From: Methylophilus sp. Leaf416
GTDB taxonomy: Bacteria; Pseudomonadota; Gammaproteobacteria; Burkholderiales; Methylophilaceae
NCBI RefSeq assembly: GCF_001424665.1
Contig: NZ_LMQS01000005.1
Coordinates: 186,322 to 250,321, forward strand
Direction: 5' to 3'
Length of the DNA stretch: 64,000 nucleotides
The notes below the pieces were generated by a model. The model saw only the letters and a program-made list of their open reading frames with translations. It had not been told where the DNA came from and made no database searches. Below, piece by piece: positions 8,088 to 15,996 of the stretch; positions within the stretch are counted from its first letter, which is position 1, and the number at the start of each line of letters is the position of its first letter. The position numbers and the translations under genes were made by a program.

Positions 8088-9863
8088 TTAGTGACTGACT
8101 ATCCTGGATACATAATTTTTGTCATAAGCTTTTTCACCCTGGTCATTGAGCACATGGGTGATTTCCCCGGTTCCGCCTAGCGACACACTGGTTATGTGAT
8201 CAAAGTGAATGTCCGGGCCGGTTGGCGCTTCAATCGCACTATGCAGTTTGACGCTGGTATTCACATCAAAGAAGCAGTAAATCCCCATGCCGATGGCTTT
8301 GTGGTGTTTGACATGGTCAGCGACTTTATAAGAAGCATAACCGTTGGTGCTGCCGTTCATCCAGCCTTGCTGGTTGGGCACATCATAAGGCGCTTCACTT
8401 TGGTAAAAATAGACTTCGCCATTCTCACCATTCCACAAGGTTTGATAGTTGTGGAAGTGCTCAACAAACAAGCCGTACATGGTGACGTCATCACCATTCA
8501 CGATAATGCCATGCTTGGTTTTATTTGTTTGCCAACCTATGCCATTGCCGTGGTCGCCGCGCCACACCCATAAGTTATCGCCTATGACATGGTTGCTGTT
8601 CACAATCACACTATGTGTGGCATTGCCGACGCTGGCACCCCCAACCCTGAAAAATACGTCATGCAAGGTGCTCGGGTTTTGCGCATGGCTGACAGCCGTT
8701 TTCTTGTCGCCCAACTGTAGCAATATGTCAGAATTCTTTTCACCGGCATCAAATAGTACGCCGCTGACTTTGACGCCATCCACATCGGCCACTGTCATTG
8801 CGATATTGCCAGAAGTAGGCAACAGGGTGGCGATGCCTAATCCCAGCACTACCGTATTCGGTTTTTTTATTTGGATTGGGGCATCTAGTTTGTAAATGCC
8901 TGGTGTCAGCAATAAATGTTTGCCCGTGCCCAATGCGGCATTGATGGTTTTGGCGGTATCTTTATTGGCTTTGGCAATATAAAACTTGTTTAACGGCAGG
9001 CTTTTACCTGCTACGCGTTTGTCTTGCCAGCTGACTCCCTGAGTGTCTTTTCGCAATGCCGGAATAAAGACACTGTAATGGCCCACGCTATCAATATTTA
9101 AAAATGGTTTTTCACTCACCCGCGGCGTGCGCACAACCACAGTATAAGGCGGTGTAGGCCAGTTGTTGGCTTCGGGCGCATTTTTTACGCCTACGAAAAC
9201 CATGTTCCAGTTTTGGTTAGTCCAGCTGCCCAGGGTGGAGTTGCGGGTAAACCATTGTTGCTGGGTACCGGAATTGATCTCCTGATCAACCAGGCTGTCT
9301 GCCATAAATCCGCCACTCGACCAGCCGCCATTGTCATCCAGCAACATATTGCCGCGCACATGGATGCGGCGTAAAGGGGATGCCTGTGAAACCGCCCATT
9401 GCATGGTGCCGTTATCAGGCGTCACTGAAAGGTTTTCTACACTGCGCCAGAAGTTTTGCGTGGCATCACCGCCATGCCAGGAGGCTTCCACCTGGATACC
9501 GCCTTGCAGCATGACATCATCGGGAAACTGCCCCAGACCTAATAGCTGGGTATAAAACCCTAACCTGACTTTGTTATGGTAAACGCCAGGCTTGAACAAT
9601 ACCGCATAGCGCTCAGGGCCGAACTGGTTAGCTTCCTGCTGTTTGAATATGGCATCCAGTTTGTTCTGGATATCACTCGAGGGCATGGAAGGATCCATGA
9701 TAATGACGTTCTCACCGAAATCTGGTGTTTGTGAAGGCGTATTTTGCGCTTCTGTTGCCTGGCAGCCAGCTAGCACCAGGCTGGCAAATAACGCAGAGGT
9801 CTTTGCACAAAGAGGCAGGTTGAAGGCTGGAAAATTTGAATGAGACAATGAAAAATAAGGCAT
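8088..9863 (-). CDS. Secreted beta-helix lipoprotein (family often mislabelled adenylyl cyclase or coagulation factor 5/8-like)
   Basis: Predicted lipoprotein: a hydrophobic segment ending in the lipobox LVLAGC, with the lipidated Cys at residue 34 of the start chosen here. In-frame ATGs at 9881 and 9956 would lengthen the N terminus and none has a good Shine-Dalgarno. The mature part of about 560 residues is rich in short beta strands, as in right-handed parallel beta-helix (pectate lyase-like) proteins. Recognisable segments are FGPERYAVLFKPGVYHNKVR, TQNFWRSVENLSVTP and GDHGNGIGWQTNKTKHGIIV. I recall close relatives in actinomycetes and fungi under misleading names. Probable role: binding or processing a polysaccharide outside the cell; no catalytic residues can be assigned. 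It is monocistronic. Confidence 0.75.
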   Translation of the reverse strand: MPYFSLSHSNFPAFNLPLCAKTSALFASLVLAGCQATEAQNTPSQTPDFGENVIIMDPSMPSSDIQNKLDAIFKQQEANQFGPERYAVLFKPGVYHNKVRLGFYTQLLGLGQFPDDVMLQGGIQVEASWHGGDATQNFWRSVENLSVTPDNGTMQWAVSQASPLRRIHVRGNMLLDDNGGWSSGGFMADSLVDQEINSGTQQQWFTRNSTLGSWTNQNWNMVFVGVKNAPEANNWPTPPYTVVVRTPRVSEKPFLNIDSVGHYSVFIPALRKDTQGVSWQDKRVAGKSLPLNKFYIAKANKDTAKTINAALGTGKHLLLTPGIYKLDAPIQIKKPNTVVLGLGIATLLPTSGNIAMTVADVDGVKVSGVLFDAGEKNSDILLQLGDKKTAVSHAQNPSTLHDVFFRVGGASVGNATHSVIVNSNHVIGDNLWVWRGDHGNGIGWQTNKTKHGIIVNGDDVTMYGLFVEHFHNYQTLWNGENGEVYFYQSEAPYDVPNQQGWMNGSTNGYASYKVADHVKHHKAIGMGIYCFFDVNTSVKLHSAIEAPTGPDIHFDHITSVSLGGTGEITHVLNDQGEKAYDKNYVSRIVSH

Positions 9864-9995
9864 CAACAAATGGGCTTTCATTTTTAAGTATTTGTAGGCT
9901 GGACCATGACATTGGCTATGAAATTCAATTTTTCTTATCATCCGTAAGCAGCTCATGACTTCAAATAAGTGAGTTTTGTTTGAAAAATCAATAGC

Positions 9996-11486
9996 CTATG
10001 GCGCAAGCTTTAATGTGCTCAATGTATCTCGCCGAACACGGCCAAGCAGGTTTGCATCCTCAATCAGCGATTCTCCGTAAGAGGGAATCAGTGCTTTCAA
10101 TGTGTCTTGCCAGGCTGGCGTTTGCATACGGTCGCCAAAACAGCGTTCGAGTACATCCAGCATGGCTTTGACACTCACTGATGCGCCTGGCGATGCGCCT
10201 AGCAATGCTGCCAGGCTGCCATCGGCAGAAGCCACAATTTCAGTACCAAACTCCAGCTTACCCCAGTGTTGATGGCAGCGTTTGATGATCTGTACCCGCT
10301 GGCCGGCATGCGCCAGCTTCCAGTCATGGCTATTCGCTTCCGGCAAAAATACGCGTAGTGCATTCATACGTTTTTCGTGGCCCTGGAATACTTCTTTAAT
10401 CAGGTATTTTGTCAGGTCTACATTGTGCCGGCATACACCCAGCAGGCTTTTGATATTCTTGAATTTGACCGATTTGGCCAGGTCTAAGCGTGAGCCTTGC
10501 TTGAGGAAGCGGGTAGTGAAACCTGCATAAGGGCCAAATAGCAGTGCCGGTTTTCCGTGGATCATGCGTGTATCCAGATGCGGAACAGACATCGGTGGCG
10601 CGCCAACTGCAGCCTGGCTGTAGACCTTGGCATGGTGTTTATTGATCAGTGCAGAATTATTGCAGATCAGCCATTGTCCGCTGACCGGAAAGCCGCCATA
10701 GCCCTGCGCTTCAGGGATGCCGGATTGCTGCAAGAGCGGCAATGCGCCGCCGCCAGCACCCAGGAAAACAAACGAGGCGTCATACGATTGCGTTTGCCCT
10801 GAAGTTAAGTGCTGAATGTGCACCTGCCACGCACTTTGTTCTTTAAGGTGCTGCTGCTTCAGTTTGCTGACGCGCGATTGGGTCAGCAAGGTGAAATTAG
10901 GACGTGTTTTTAAATACGCGACCAGTTGCCTCGTTAAAGCACCGAAGTTGACATCAGAGCCATGTCCGACATGGGTGGCAGACATATGATCTGCTTGCCT
11001 GCGGCCAGCCATCATCAGTGGCATCCATTCATTAAGTTTTTTTTCCTGGTTGCTCCATTGCATTTCAGCAAATAGCGGATGCGCTTTGAGCAGGGCGTGA
11101 CGTTGCCGCAAAAACGCGCTGCTTTGTTCTCCCCATACTGCGCTCAGGTGTGGCACGCGCTGTATAAAATCATCGGCGTTCAATACGCCTTCTTTCACCA
11201 GGGTTGACCAGCATTGCAGCGACACTTCAAACGCTGCATTGATTTCAAGCGCGCGGCGAATCTCAATGTCACCATTTTTGGTTTTTGGAGTGTAATTCAG
11301 CTCACAATAACCGGCATGGCCGGTACCCGCATTGTTCAGGGCGTCCGAGCTTTCCAGGGCTACATCTTCCAACTGTTCCACCATGCAAATCTTTAGTGCA
11401 GGGTCCAGACGATGCAGAAGAATAGCCAGGGTAGCGCTCATAATGCCGCCGCCAACAAGCAATACATCGATATGGTTTGTTGCCAT
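9996..11486 (-). CDS. mqo: Malate:quinone oxidoreductase
   Basis: FAD-dependent peripheral membrane enzyme that oxidises L-malate to oxaloacetate and passes electrons to the quinone pool. The Rossmann motif HIDVLLVGGGIMSATLA is at the N terminus. Family segments VEQLEDVALESS, NNAGTGHAGYCELNYTP, VSGQWLICNN and LLFGPYAGFTTRFLKQGS follow. I chose the ATG at 11486 (MATNHID, 496 residues), which has GAGGA about 10 bases upstream; reading on to 11579 adds 31 basic residues unlike the family. It is a single gene with its own upstream spacer. In methylotrophs with an incomplete TCA cycle it may supply the malate-oxidising step. Confidence 0.92.
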   Translation of the reverse strand: MATNHIDVLLVGGGIMSATLAILLHRLDPALKICMVEQLEDVALESSDALNNAGTGHAGYCELNYTPKTKNGDIEIRRALEINAAFEVSLQCWSTLVKEGVLNADDFIQRVPHLSAVWGEQSSAFLRQRHALLKAHPLFAEMQWSNQEKKLNEWMPLMMAGRRQADHMSATHVGHGSDVNFGALTRQLVAYLKTRPNFTLLTQSRVSKLKQQHLKEQSAWQVHIQHLTSGQTQSYDASFVFLGAGGGALPLLQQSGIPEAQGYGGFPVSGQWLICNNSALINKHHAKVYSQAAVGAPPMSVPHLDTRMIHGKPALLFGPYAGFTTRFLKQGSRLDLAKSVKFKNIKSLLGVCRHNVDLTKYLIKEVFQGHEKRMNALRVFLPEANSHDWKLAHAGQRVQIIKRCHQHWGKLEFGTEIVASADGSLAALLGASPGASVSVKAMLDVLERCFGDRMQTPAWQDTLKALIPSYGESLIEDANLLGRVRRDTLSTLKLAP

Positions 11487-11791
11487 GGTGTGTGAGTTCC
11501 TCATAGGGAGGCGCTTGAGTTTCAAACGCACAATCATAATGCCGTCGCGCATTATAAATCGAAAAAGTCCAGCCATCATCTGCGAAATCGGTTTGGCAGG
11601 GCTGCATCAGGCTTGCCAACTTGTCAAATCAAGACTTTTGCGGTAATCTCCAGCATTCGCCAAACTGTGATTTCACAACAAAAAATGCCTGTATTAAAGG
11701 GCGGGTGAAATGACCGGAATTTGCGTCTTATTTGCTTTTAATAGGGCATGCAATATTCACTATAAACATGGCTACATACAAGGGGGAAAGT
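11487..11791. other. Divergent promoter region between mqo and the microprotein operon
   Basis: About 305 bases without a supported gene. It must carry the mqo promoter (leftward) and the promoter of the 34-residue microprotein (rightward). A TATAAA-like element near 11761 precedes the rightward genes but has no matching -35. No large inverted repeat stands out. Confidence 0.4.
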
Positions 11792-11896
11792 ATGAAAAAT
11801 CCATTGGAATCTGTCGCAGGTACTATCATTTCAGGGTTGTTATTAACTCTGGCACTGGTGTTTTTCCTTAAGAACTTTATCGCGGTCGGAGGCTAA
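11792..11896 (+). CDS. 34-residue single-span membrane microprotein
   Basis: A short reading frame, MKNPLESVAGTI then a hydrophobic stretch (about residues 11-26), then KNFIAVGG. It has a very strong ribosome-binding site (AAGGGGGAAAGT directly before ATG). Its last codons contain GGAGG, which serves as the Shine-Dalgarno of the next gene, only 3 bases after its stop. This looks like translational coupling. The one predicted transmembrane helix suggests a small partner or stabiliser of the downstream four-helix membrane protein. I do not recognise a named family. Support is positional and from translation signals, not homology. Confidence 0.6.
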   Translation: MKNPLESVAGTIISGLLLTLALVFFLKNFIAVGG

Positions 11897-11899
11897 ACC

Positions 11900-12391
11900 A
11901 TGGAACTGGTACCGGCTCTGGCACGATGGATACATTTCCTGGCAGGCATTACCTGGATAGGTCTGCTGTATTATTTTAACCTGGTGCAGATGGCTGCCTT
12001 GAAAGACGCGGCGGCGGATGGCACGGCTGCTGGCATCAGCAAACATGTGGCACCCAGGGCATTGCTCTGGTTCCGCTGGTCTGCCGTGGTGACCTGGCTG
12101 GCTGGTGCTGCTTTGCTGGGCGCGCATATGGGTGATGCTTTCATGCTGCGCAATGGTTTTGAAGTGATTGGTGTGGGTGCATGGTTAGGCACCATCATGC
12201 TGATCAATGTCTGGGTATTTATCTGGCCGAACCAGAAAAAGATTTTAGGTATAGTGCCTGCTAATGATTCAGCCAAGAATAAAGCGCGACGTGTAGCTAT
12301 GCTGGCATCACGTACAAACATGATGCTCTCCTTGCCGATGTTGTTTTTTATGGCTAATGGATTGAGTCATAGGGCAGTATTAGGATTTTAG
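11900..12391 (+). CDS. Four-helix membrane protein resembling the N-terminal domain of urate hydroxylase PuuD
   Basis: The 163-residue protein has four hydrophobic helices, with ARWIHFLAGITWIGLLYYFN (about 8-27) first, then segments near 51-75, 85-108 and 130-150. The WIHFLAGITWIG segment and conserved His, Trp and Arg residues match the membrane domain found at the N terminus of PuuD. The cytochrome c domain and the rest of full-length PuuD are missing. Stand-alone copies like this are often labelled urate hydroxylase in betaproteobacteria, but no purine genes are nearby, so that label is doubtful here. It is coupled to the preceding microprotein and ends at a good terminator. Confidence 0.75.
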   Translation: MELVPALARWIHFLAGITWIGLLYYFNLVQMAALKDAAADGTAAGISKHVAPRALLWFRWSAVVTWLAGAALLGAHMGDAFMLRNGFEVIGVGAWLGTIMLINVWVFIWPNQKKILGIVPANDSAKNKARRVAMLASRTNMMLSLPMLFFMANGLSHRAVLGF

Positions 12392-12407
12392 AAGGTTCAA
12401 GACGTTT

Positions 12408-12436
12408 ACGGCGGCTTGAGCCGCCGTTTTGTTTTT
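12408..12436 (+). terminator. Intrinsic terminator after the PuuD-like gene
   Basis: An 8-bp GC-rich stem, ACGGCGGC and GCCGCCGT, closes a TTGA loop and is followed by TTTGTTTTTT. It separates the microprotein pair from argD, whose possible upstream TTG start would fall in the T-run and is therefore unlikely. Confidence 0.85.
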
Positions 12437-12452
12437 TGAAAAAGGGTTTGAA

Positions 12453-13643
12453 ATGCATTCCGAACATTTAATGAACACCTATGGCAGGCAGCCGGTAACG
12501 TTTGTCAAAGGCGAAGGTGTCTGGTTGACAGACACCGCCGGTGATCGCTACCTCGACGCGCTGTCTGGCGTGGCTGTGAATGGTCTTGGTCATGCACACC
12601 CGAAATTTACCGCCGCACTCAATGCGCAAGTCGCCCGTTTGATCCATGTCTCCAATATTTATCAGATCGCCGAGCAGTCAGCACTGGCAGATAAGCTGGC
12701 TGAAATTTCCGGCATGGATAAGATCTTTTTCTGTAACTCAGGTTGCGAAGCGAACGAAGCTGCGATCAAGCTGGCGCGTTTGTATGGGCACAACAAGGGT
12801 ATAGATCATCCTGAAATTATCGTGATGGACCATAGCTTCCACGGCAGGACCATGGCGACTTTGTCTGCTACCGGTAACCGCAAGGTGCAAGCAGGTTTTG
12901 AACCTTTGGTCAGTGGCTTTTTGCGTGTGCCGTTTGATGACCTGGAAGCCATCAAAACCATCGCTTCACATAAAAACAATGTGGTGGCTATCCTGGTGGA
13001 GCCGATTCAGGGTGAAGGTGGCGTGCATATTCCCGCCAGCCTGAAAACCTACTTTCAGGGCTTACGCGAGATCTGTGATGCGAATGGCTGGTTGCTGATG
13101 CTGGATGAAGTACAGTCCGGTATTGCCAGAACAGGCACCTGGTTCGCTTTCCAGCATACGGGGATTGTGCCTGACGTGATGACACTGGCTAAAGGCCTGG
13201 GTTCTGGCGTGCCAATTGGCGCTTGTGTAGCGCGTGGTGCAGCGGCTGATACTTTTAGCCCGGGCAAGCACGGTTCAACGTTTGGTGGCAACCCACTGGC
13301 AACTGCCGCCGGGCTGGCGACGCTGAATATTATCGCCGAAGAAAACCTGCGCGAAAACGCAGAGACTGTAGGTAATTACATTAACCAGTTGCTCACTGAT
13401 GCATTAAAAGGCCAGAAAGGCATCGTCCAGATACGTAATGCCGGCATGATGATAGGTGTTGAGCTGGATAGGCCTTGTGCCGAGCTGGTTAAACAGGGCT
13501 TGGCGGCAAAGATATTGATTAACGTGACTTCTGAAAAAGTCATCCGCTTGCTGCCATCACTGGTCATGACCAAGCAAGAGGCCGAAGAGTTAGTTAATAG
13601 ACTCGCTCCCCTGATTTTGAATTTTTTAAAGGCAAGCGCGTGA
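12453..13643 (+). CDS. argD: Acetylornithine aminotransferase
   Basis: PLP-dependent class III aminotransferase that makes N-acetylornithine from N-acetylglutamate semialdehyde in arginine synthesis; it may also serve in lysine synthesis. It shows FFCNSGCEANEAAIKLAR, the PLP-binding DEVQSGIARTG, and the Schiff-base Lys247 in TLAKGLGSGVPIGA. The start at 12453 (MHSEHLMNTYG, 396 residues) has AAAGGG upstream; an earlier TTG lies inside the preceding terminator. It is followed 21 bases later by argF, forming an arg operon that continues to argG. Confidence 0.95.
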   Translation: MHSEHLMNTYGRQPVTFVKGEGVWLTDTAGDRYLDALSGVAVNGLGHAHPKFTAALNAQVARLIHVSNIYQIAEQSALADKLAEISGMDKIFFCNSGCEANEAAIKLARLYGHNKGIDHPEIIVMDHSFHGRTMATLSATGNRKVQAGFEPLVSGFLRVPFDDLEAIKTIASHKNNVVAILVEPIQGEGGVHIPASLKTYFQGLREICDANGWLLMLDEVQSGIARTGTWFAFQHTGIVPDVMTLAKGLGSGVPIGACVARGAAADTFSPGKHGSTFGGNPLATAAGLATLNIIAEENLRENAETVGNYINQLLTDALKGQKGIVQIRNAGMMIGVELDRPCAELVKQGLAAKILINVTSEKVIRLLPSLVMTKQEAEELVNRLAPLILNFLKASA

Positions 13644-13664
13644 AGTAACTGGCGCTGAAATATC

Positions 13665-14582
13665 ATGAGTATCAAACACTTTTTGCAATTTAACGATTTA
13701 GCGCGTGATGAGATAGAGCATATTTTTGCGCGCGCCAAATGGATTAAATCCCAGTTCAAAAATTACAAACAATACTGGCCATTAGTGGATAGAACGCTGG
13801 TCATGATTTTTGAAAAAGCCAGCACGCGTACGCGTCTGTCGTTTGAAGCAGGTATGCAGCAACTGGGCGGTTCAGCCATTTACCTGAATACACGCGACTC
13901 TCAGTTGGGCCGTGGCGAACCGGTGGAAGATGCGGCGCAAGTGATTTCACGTATGAGCGATATCGTCATGATCCGAACTTTTGAGCAAAGCATCATCGAG
14001 CGCTTTGCCCAGAACTCACGTGTGCCGGTGATTAATGGTTTGACCAATGAATATCACCCTTGCCAAATACTGGCGGATATTTTTACATTCATTGAGCACC
14101 GTGGTTCTATCCAGGGCAAAACTGTGACCTGGATCGGGGACAGCAACAATGTTTGCAATACCTGGCTGCAAGCCGCTGAAGTACTGGATTTCAACGTGCA
14201 TGTGTCAACACCTCCAGGCTACGAAGTCGAGTTTGAGCGTGCCAATCTTTACGGCACTGACCATTTCGAGTCGTTTGCTGACCCGATGGAAGCGGCACGT
14301 GACGCTGACCTGGTAACGACCGATGTCTGGACCAGCATGGGTTTTGAAGCTGAAAATGAAGAGCGCCGTAAAGACTTTGCCGACTGGCAAGTCGATGCCG
14401 ACATGATGCGCGTAGCGAAAGCGGATGCATTGTTTATGCATTGCCTGCCTGCCCATCGTGGTGAGGAGGTTTCTGCAGAAGTGATTGATGGTTCACAAAG
14501 CGTGGTCTGGGATGAAGCTGAAAACAGGTTGCACACGCAGAAGGCACTCATGGAGTACCTTCTGCTGGGAAAAATTCTTTAA
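13665..14582 (+). CDS. argF: Ornithine carbamoyltransferase
   Basis: Transfers the carbamoyl group from carbamoyl phosphate to ornithine, giving citrulline; acts as a cytoplasmic trimer. Carbamoyl-phosphate motif STRTRLSFEAGMQQLGG, ornithine-side motif HPCQILAD, and the catalytic MHCLPAHRGEEV are all present, and 305 residues is full length. It lies between argD and argG. Its last 19 sense codons (from NRLHTQKALMEYLLLGKIL) are echoed by a diverged copy 70-130 bases further on, so the intact gene may have been swapped in beside an older argF. Confidence 0.96.
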   Translation: MSIKHFLQFNDLARDEIEHIFARAKWIKSQFKNYKQYWPLVDRTLVMIFEKASTRTRLSFEAGMQQLGGSAIYLNTRDSQLGRGEPVEDAAQVISRMSDIVMIRTFEQSIIERFAQNSRVPVINGLTNEYHPCQILADIFTFIEHRGSIQGKTVTWIGDSNNVCNTWLQAAEVLDFNVHVSTPPGYEVEFERANLYGTDHFESFADPMEAARDADLVTTDVWTSMGFEAENEERRKDFADWQVDADMMRVAKADALFMHCLPAHRGEEVSAEVIDGSQSVVWDEAENRLHTQKALMEYLLLGKIL

Positions 14583-14587
14583 GCGCT

Positions 14588-14638
14588 AGCTTAAGATTTG
14601 CAAGCTGTTTCGGCGCGAGCTAATCTTTAGGTTAAGCT
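14588..14638 (+). repeat. Imperfect inverted repeat after argF
   Basis: AGCTTAAGATT (14588-14598) can pair with AATC (14622-14625) plus TTAAGCT (14632-14638), leaving a six-base bulge. The loop contains a smaller AGCT/AGCT pair. It sits exactly between the argF stop and the argF 3' relic. There is no T-run, so it is not a standard terminator. Confidence 0.45.
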
Positions 14639-14654
14639 TGGCGGCCATAGTGTT

Positions 14655-14714
14655 AACAGGCGGCATACCAAAAAAGCGTTGATGGAATATTTATTATTGG
14701 GAAAAGTGGCTTGA
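14655..14714 (+). pseudogene. Relic of a second argF 3' end
   Basis: In one frame these 60 bases encode NRRHTKKALMEYLLLGKVA and a stop. The real argF ends NRLHTQKALMEYLLLGKIL, so 15 of 19 residues agree. At the DNA level many third positions differ, so this is not a recent tandem copy but the end of a diverged argF. The preceding in-frame codons do not match ArgF. No start or ribosome-binding site belongs to it. Inference: DNA carrying a foreign argF with its own 3' flank recombined in and left the tail of the original gene behind. Confidence 0.8.
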
Positions 14715-14753
14715 TAAAACAAGCCTGATGATTTCAGTTTGGGATTTATTTAA

Positions 14754-15977
14754 ATGAGCGATATTAAAAAAGCGGTATTGGCCTACTCCGGCGGGTTGGA
14801 TACTTCCGTGATCTTGAAGTGGTTGCAAGACACCTATCAATGTGAAGTGGTGACATTTACTGCTGATCTGGGCCAGGGTGAAGAGCTGGAACCGGCGCGC
14901 GAGAAAGCGCAAAAGTTTGGCGTCAAGGAAATCTACATTGATGACCTGCGCGAAGAGTTTGTGCGTGACTTCGTGTTTCCTATGTTCCGTGCCAATACTG
15001 TATATGAAGGCGAATACCTGCTGGGTACGTCTATCGCACGTCCATTGATTGCAAAGCGCCTGATTGAAATCGCTAATGAAACCAAAGCCGATGCCATTTC
15101 ACATGGTGCGACCGGTAAAGGTAACGATCAGGTGCGTTTTGAACTGGGTGCTTATGCGCTTAACCCGAATATCCAGATCATCGCCCCGTGGCGTGAATGG
15201 GATTTGTTGTCCCGCGAAAAACTGCTGGCTTACGCCGAAAAACATGGCATCCCGGTTGAAATGAAGCATAAGCAAGGCGGCAGTCCATATTCTATGGATG
15301 CTAATTTGCTGCATATTTCTTACGAAGGCCGTCACCTGGAAGACCCTTCTGCCGAAGCCGAGGAAGATATGTGGCGCTGGACAGTGTCGCCTGAGAAAGC
15401 GCCTGATGGCGCTGAATACCTGGATATCGAATTCAAGAACGGCGATATCGTAGCCCTGAATGGCAAAGCCTTGAAAGCGCATGAAATCCTGGCAGAACTT
15501 AACCGTATTGGTGGCAAACACGGCATTGGCCGCCTGGATCTGGTGGAAAACCGTTATGTCGGTATGAAGTCACGTGGCTGCTATGAAACCCCTGGCGGTA
15601 CCATCATCCTCAAGGCACACCGTGCGATTGAAAGCATCACACTGGACCGCGAAGTCGCGCACCTGAAAGATGATTTAATGCCACGCTACGCCAGCCTGAT
15701 CTACAACGGTTACTGGTGGAGCCCGGAGCGTCTTGCGCTGCAAACATTAATCGACCACACGCAAGCGACAGTCAATGGCTGGGTGCGCGTGAAGCTGTAT
15801 AAAGGCAATGTGATTGTGGTAGGCCGTGACAGTAAAACAGATTCGCTGTTTGACTCTACTATTGCTACCTTTGAGGATGACAAAGGCGCCTACGACCAGA
15901 AAGATGCCGGCGGCTTTATCAAGCTGAATGCTTTGCGTATGCGTATTGCAGCGAATTTGCATAACCGCAAAAAATGA
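14754..15977 (+). CDS. argG: Argininosuccinate synthase
   Basis: ATP-dependent ligation of citrulline and aspartate to argininosuccinate. The N-terminal PP-loop [15 protein letters not shown], the [14 protein letters not shown] segment, [19 protein letters not shown], and [14 protein letters not shown] are all typical. Length, 407 residues, matches the bacterial short type. It follows argF, separated by 171 bases that hold the hairpin and the argF relic, and is followed closely by the citramalate synthase gene. Confidence 0.97.
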   Translation: MSDIKKAVLAYSGGLDTSVILKWLQDTYQCEVVTFTADLGQGEELEPAREKAQKFGVKEIYIDDLREEFVRDFVFPMFRANTVYEGEYLLGTSIARPLIAKRLIEIANETKADAISHGATGKGNDQVRFELGAYALNPNIQIIAPWREWDLLSREKLLAYAEKHGIPVEMKHKQGGSPYSMDANLLHISYEGRHLEDPSAEAEEDMWRWTVSPEKAPDGAEYLDIEFKNGDIVALNGKALKAHEILAELNRIGGKHGIGRLDLVENRYVGMKSRGCYETPGGTIILKAHRAIESITLDREVAHLKDDLMPRYASLIYNGYWWSPERLALQTLIDHTQATVNGWVRVKLYKGNVIVVGRDSKTDSLFDSTIATFEDDKGAYDQKDAGGFIKLNALRMRIAANLHNRKK

Positions 15978-15996
15978 CCGCAAACAAATAATCCTT

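Noticed and set aside
12429-12452. Upstream TTG start for argD
   Set aside because: The TTG lies in the T-run of the preceding terminator; the ATG at 12453 has AAAGGG and gives the normal ArgD length.
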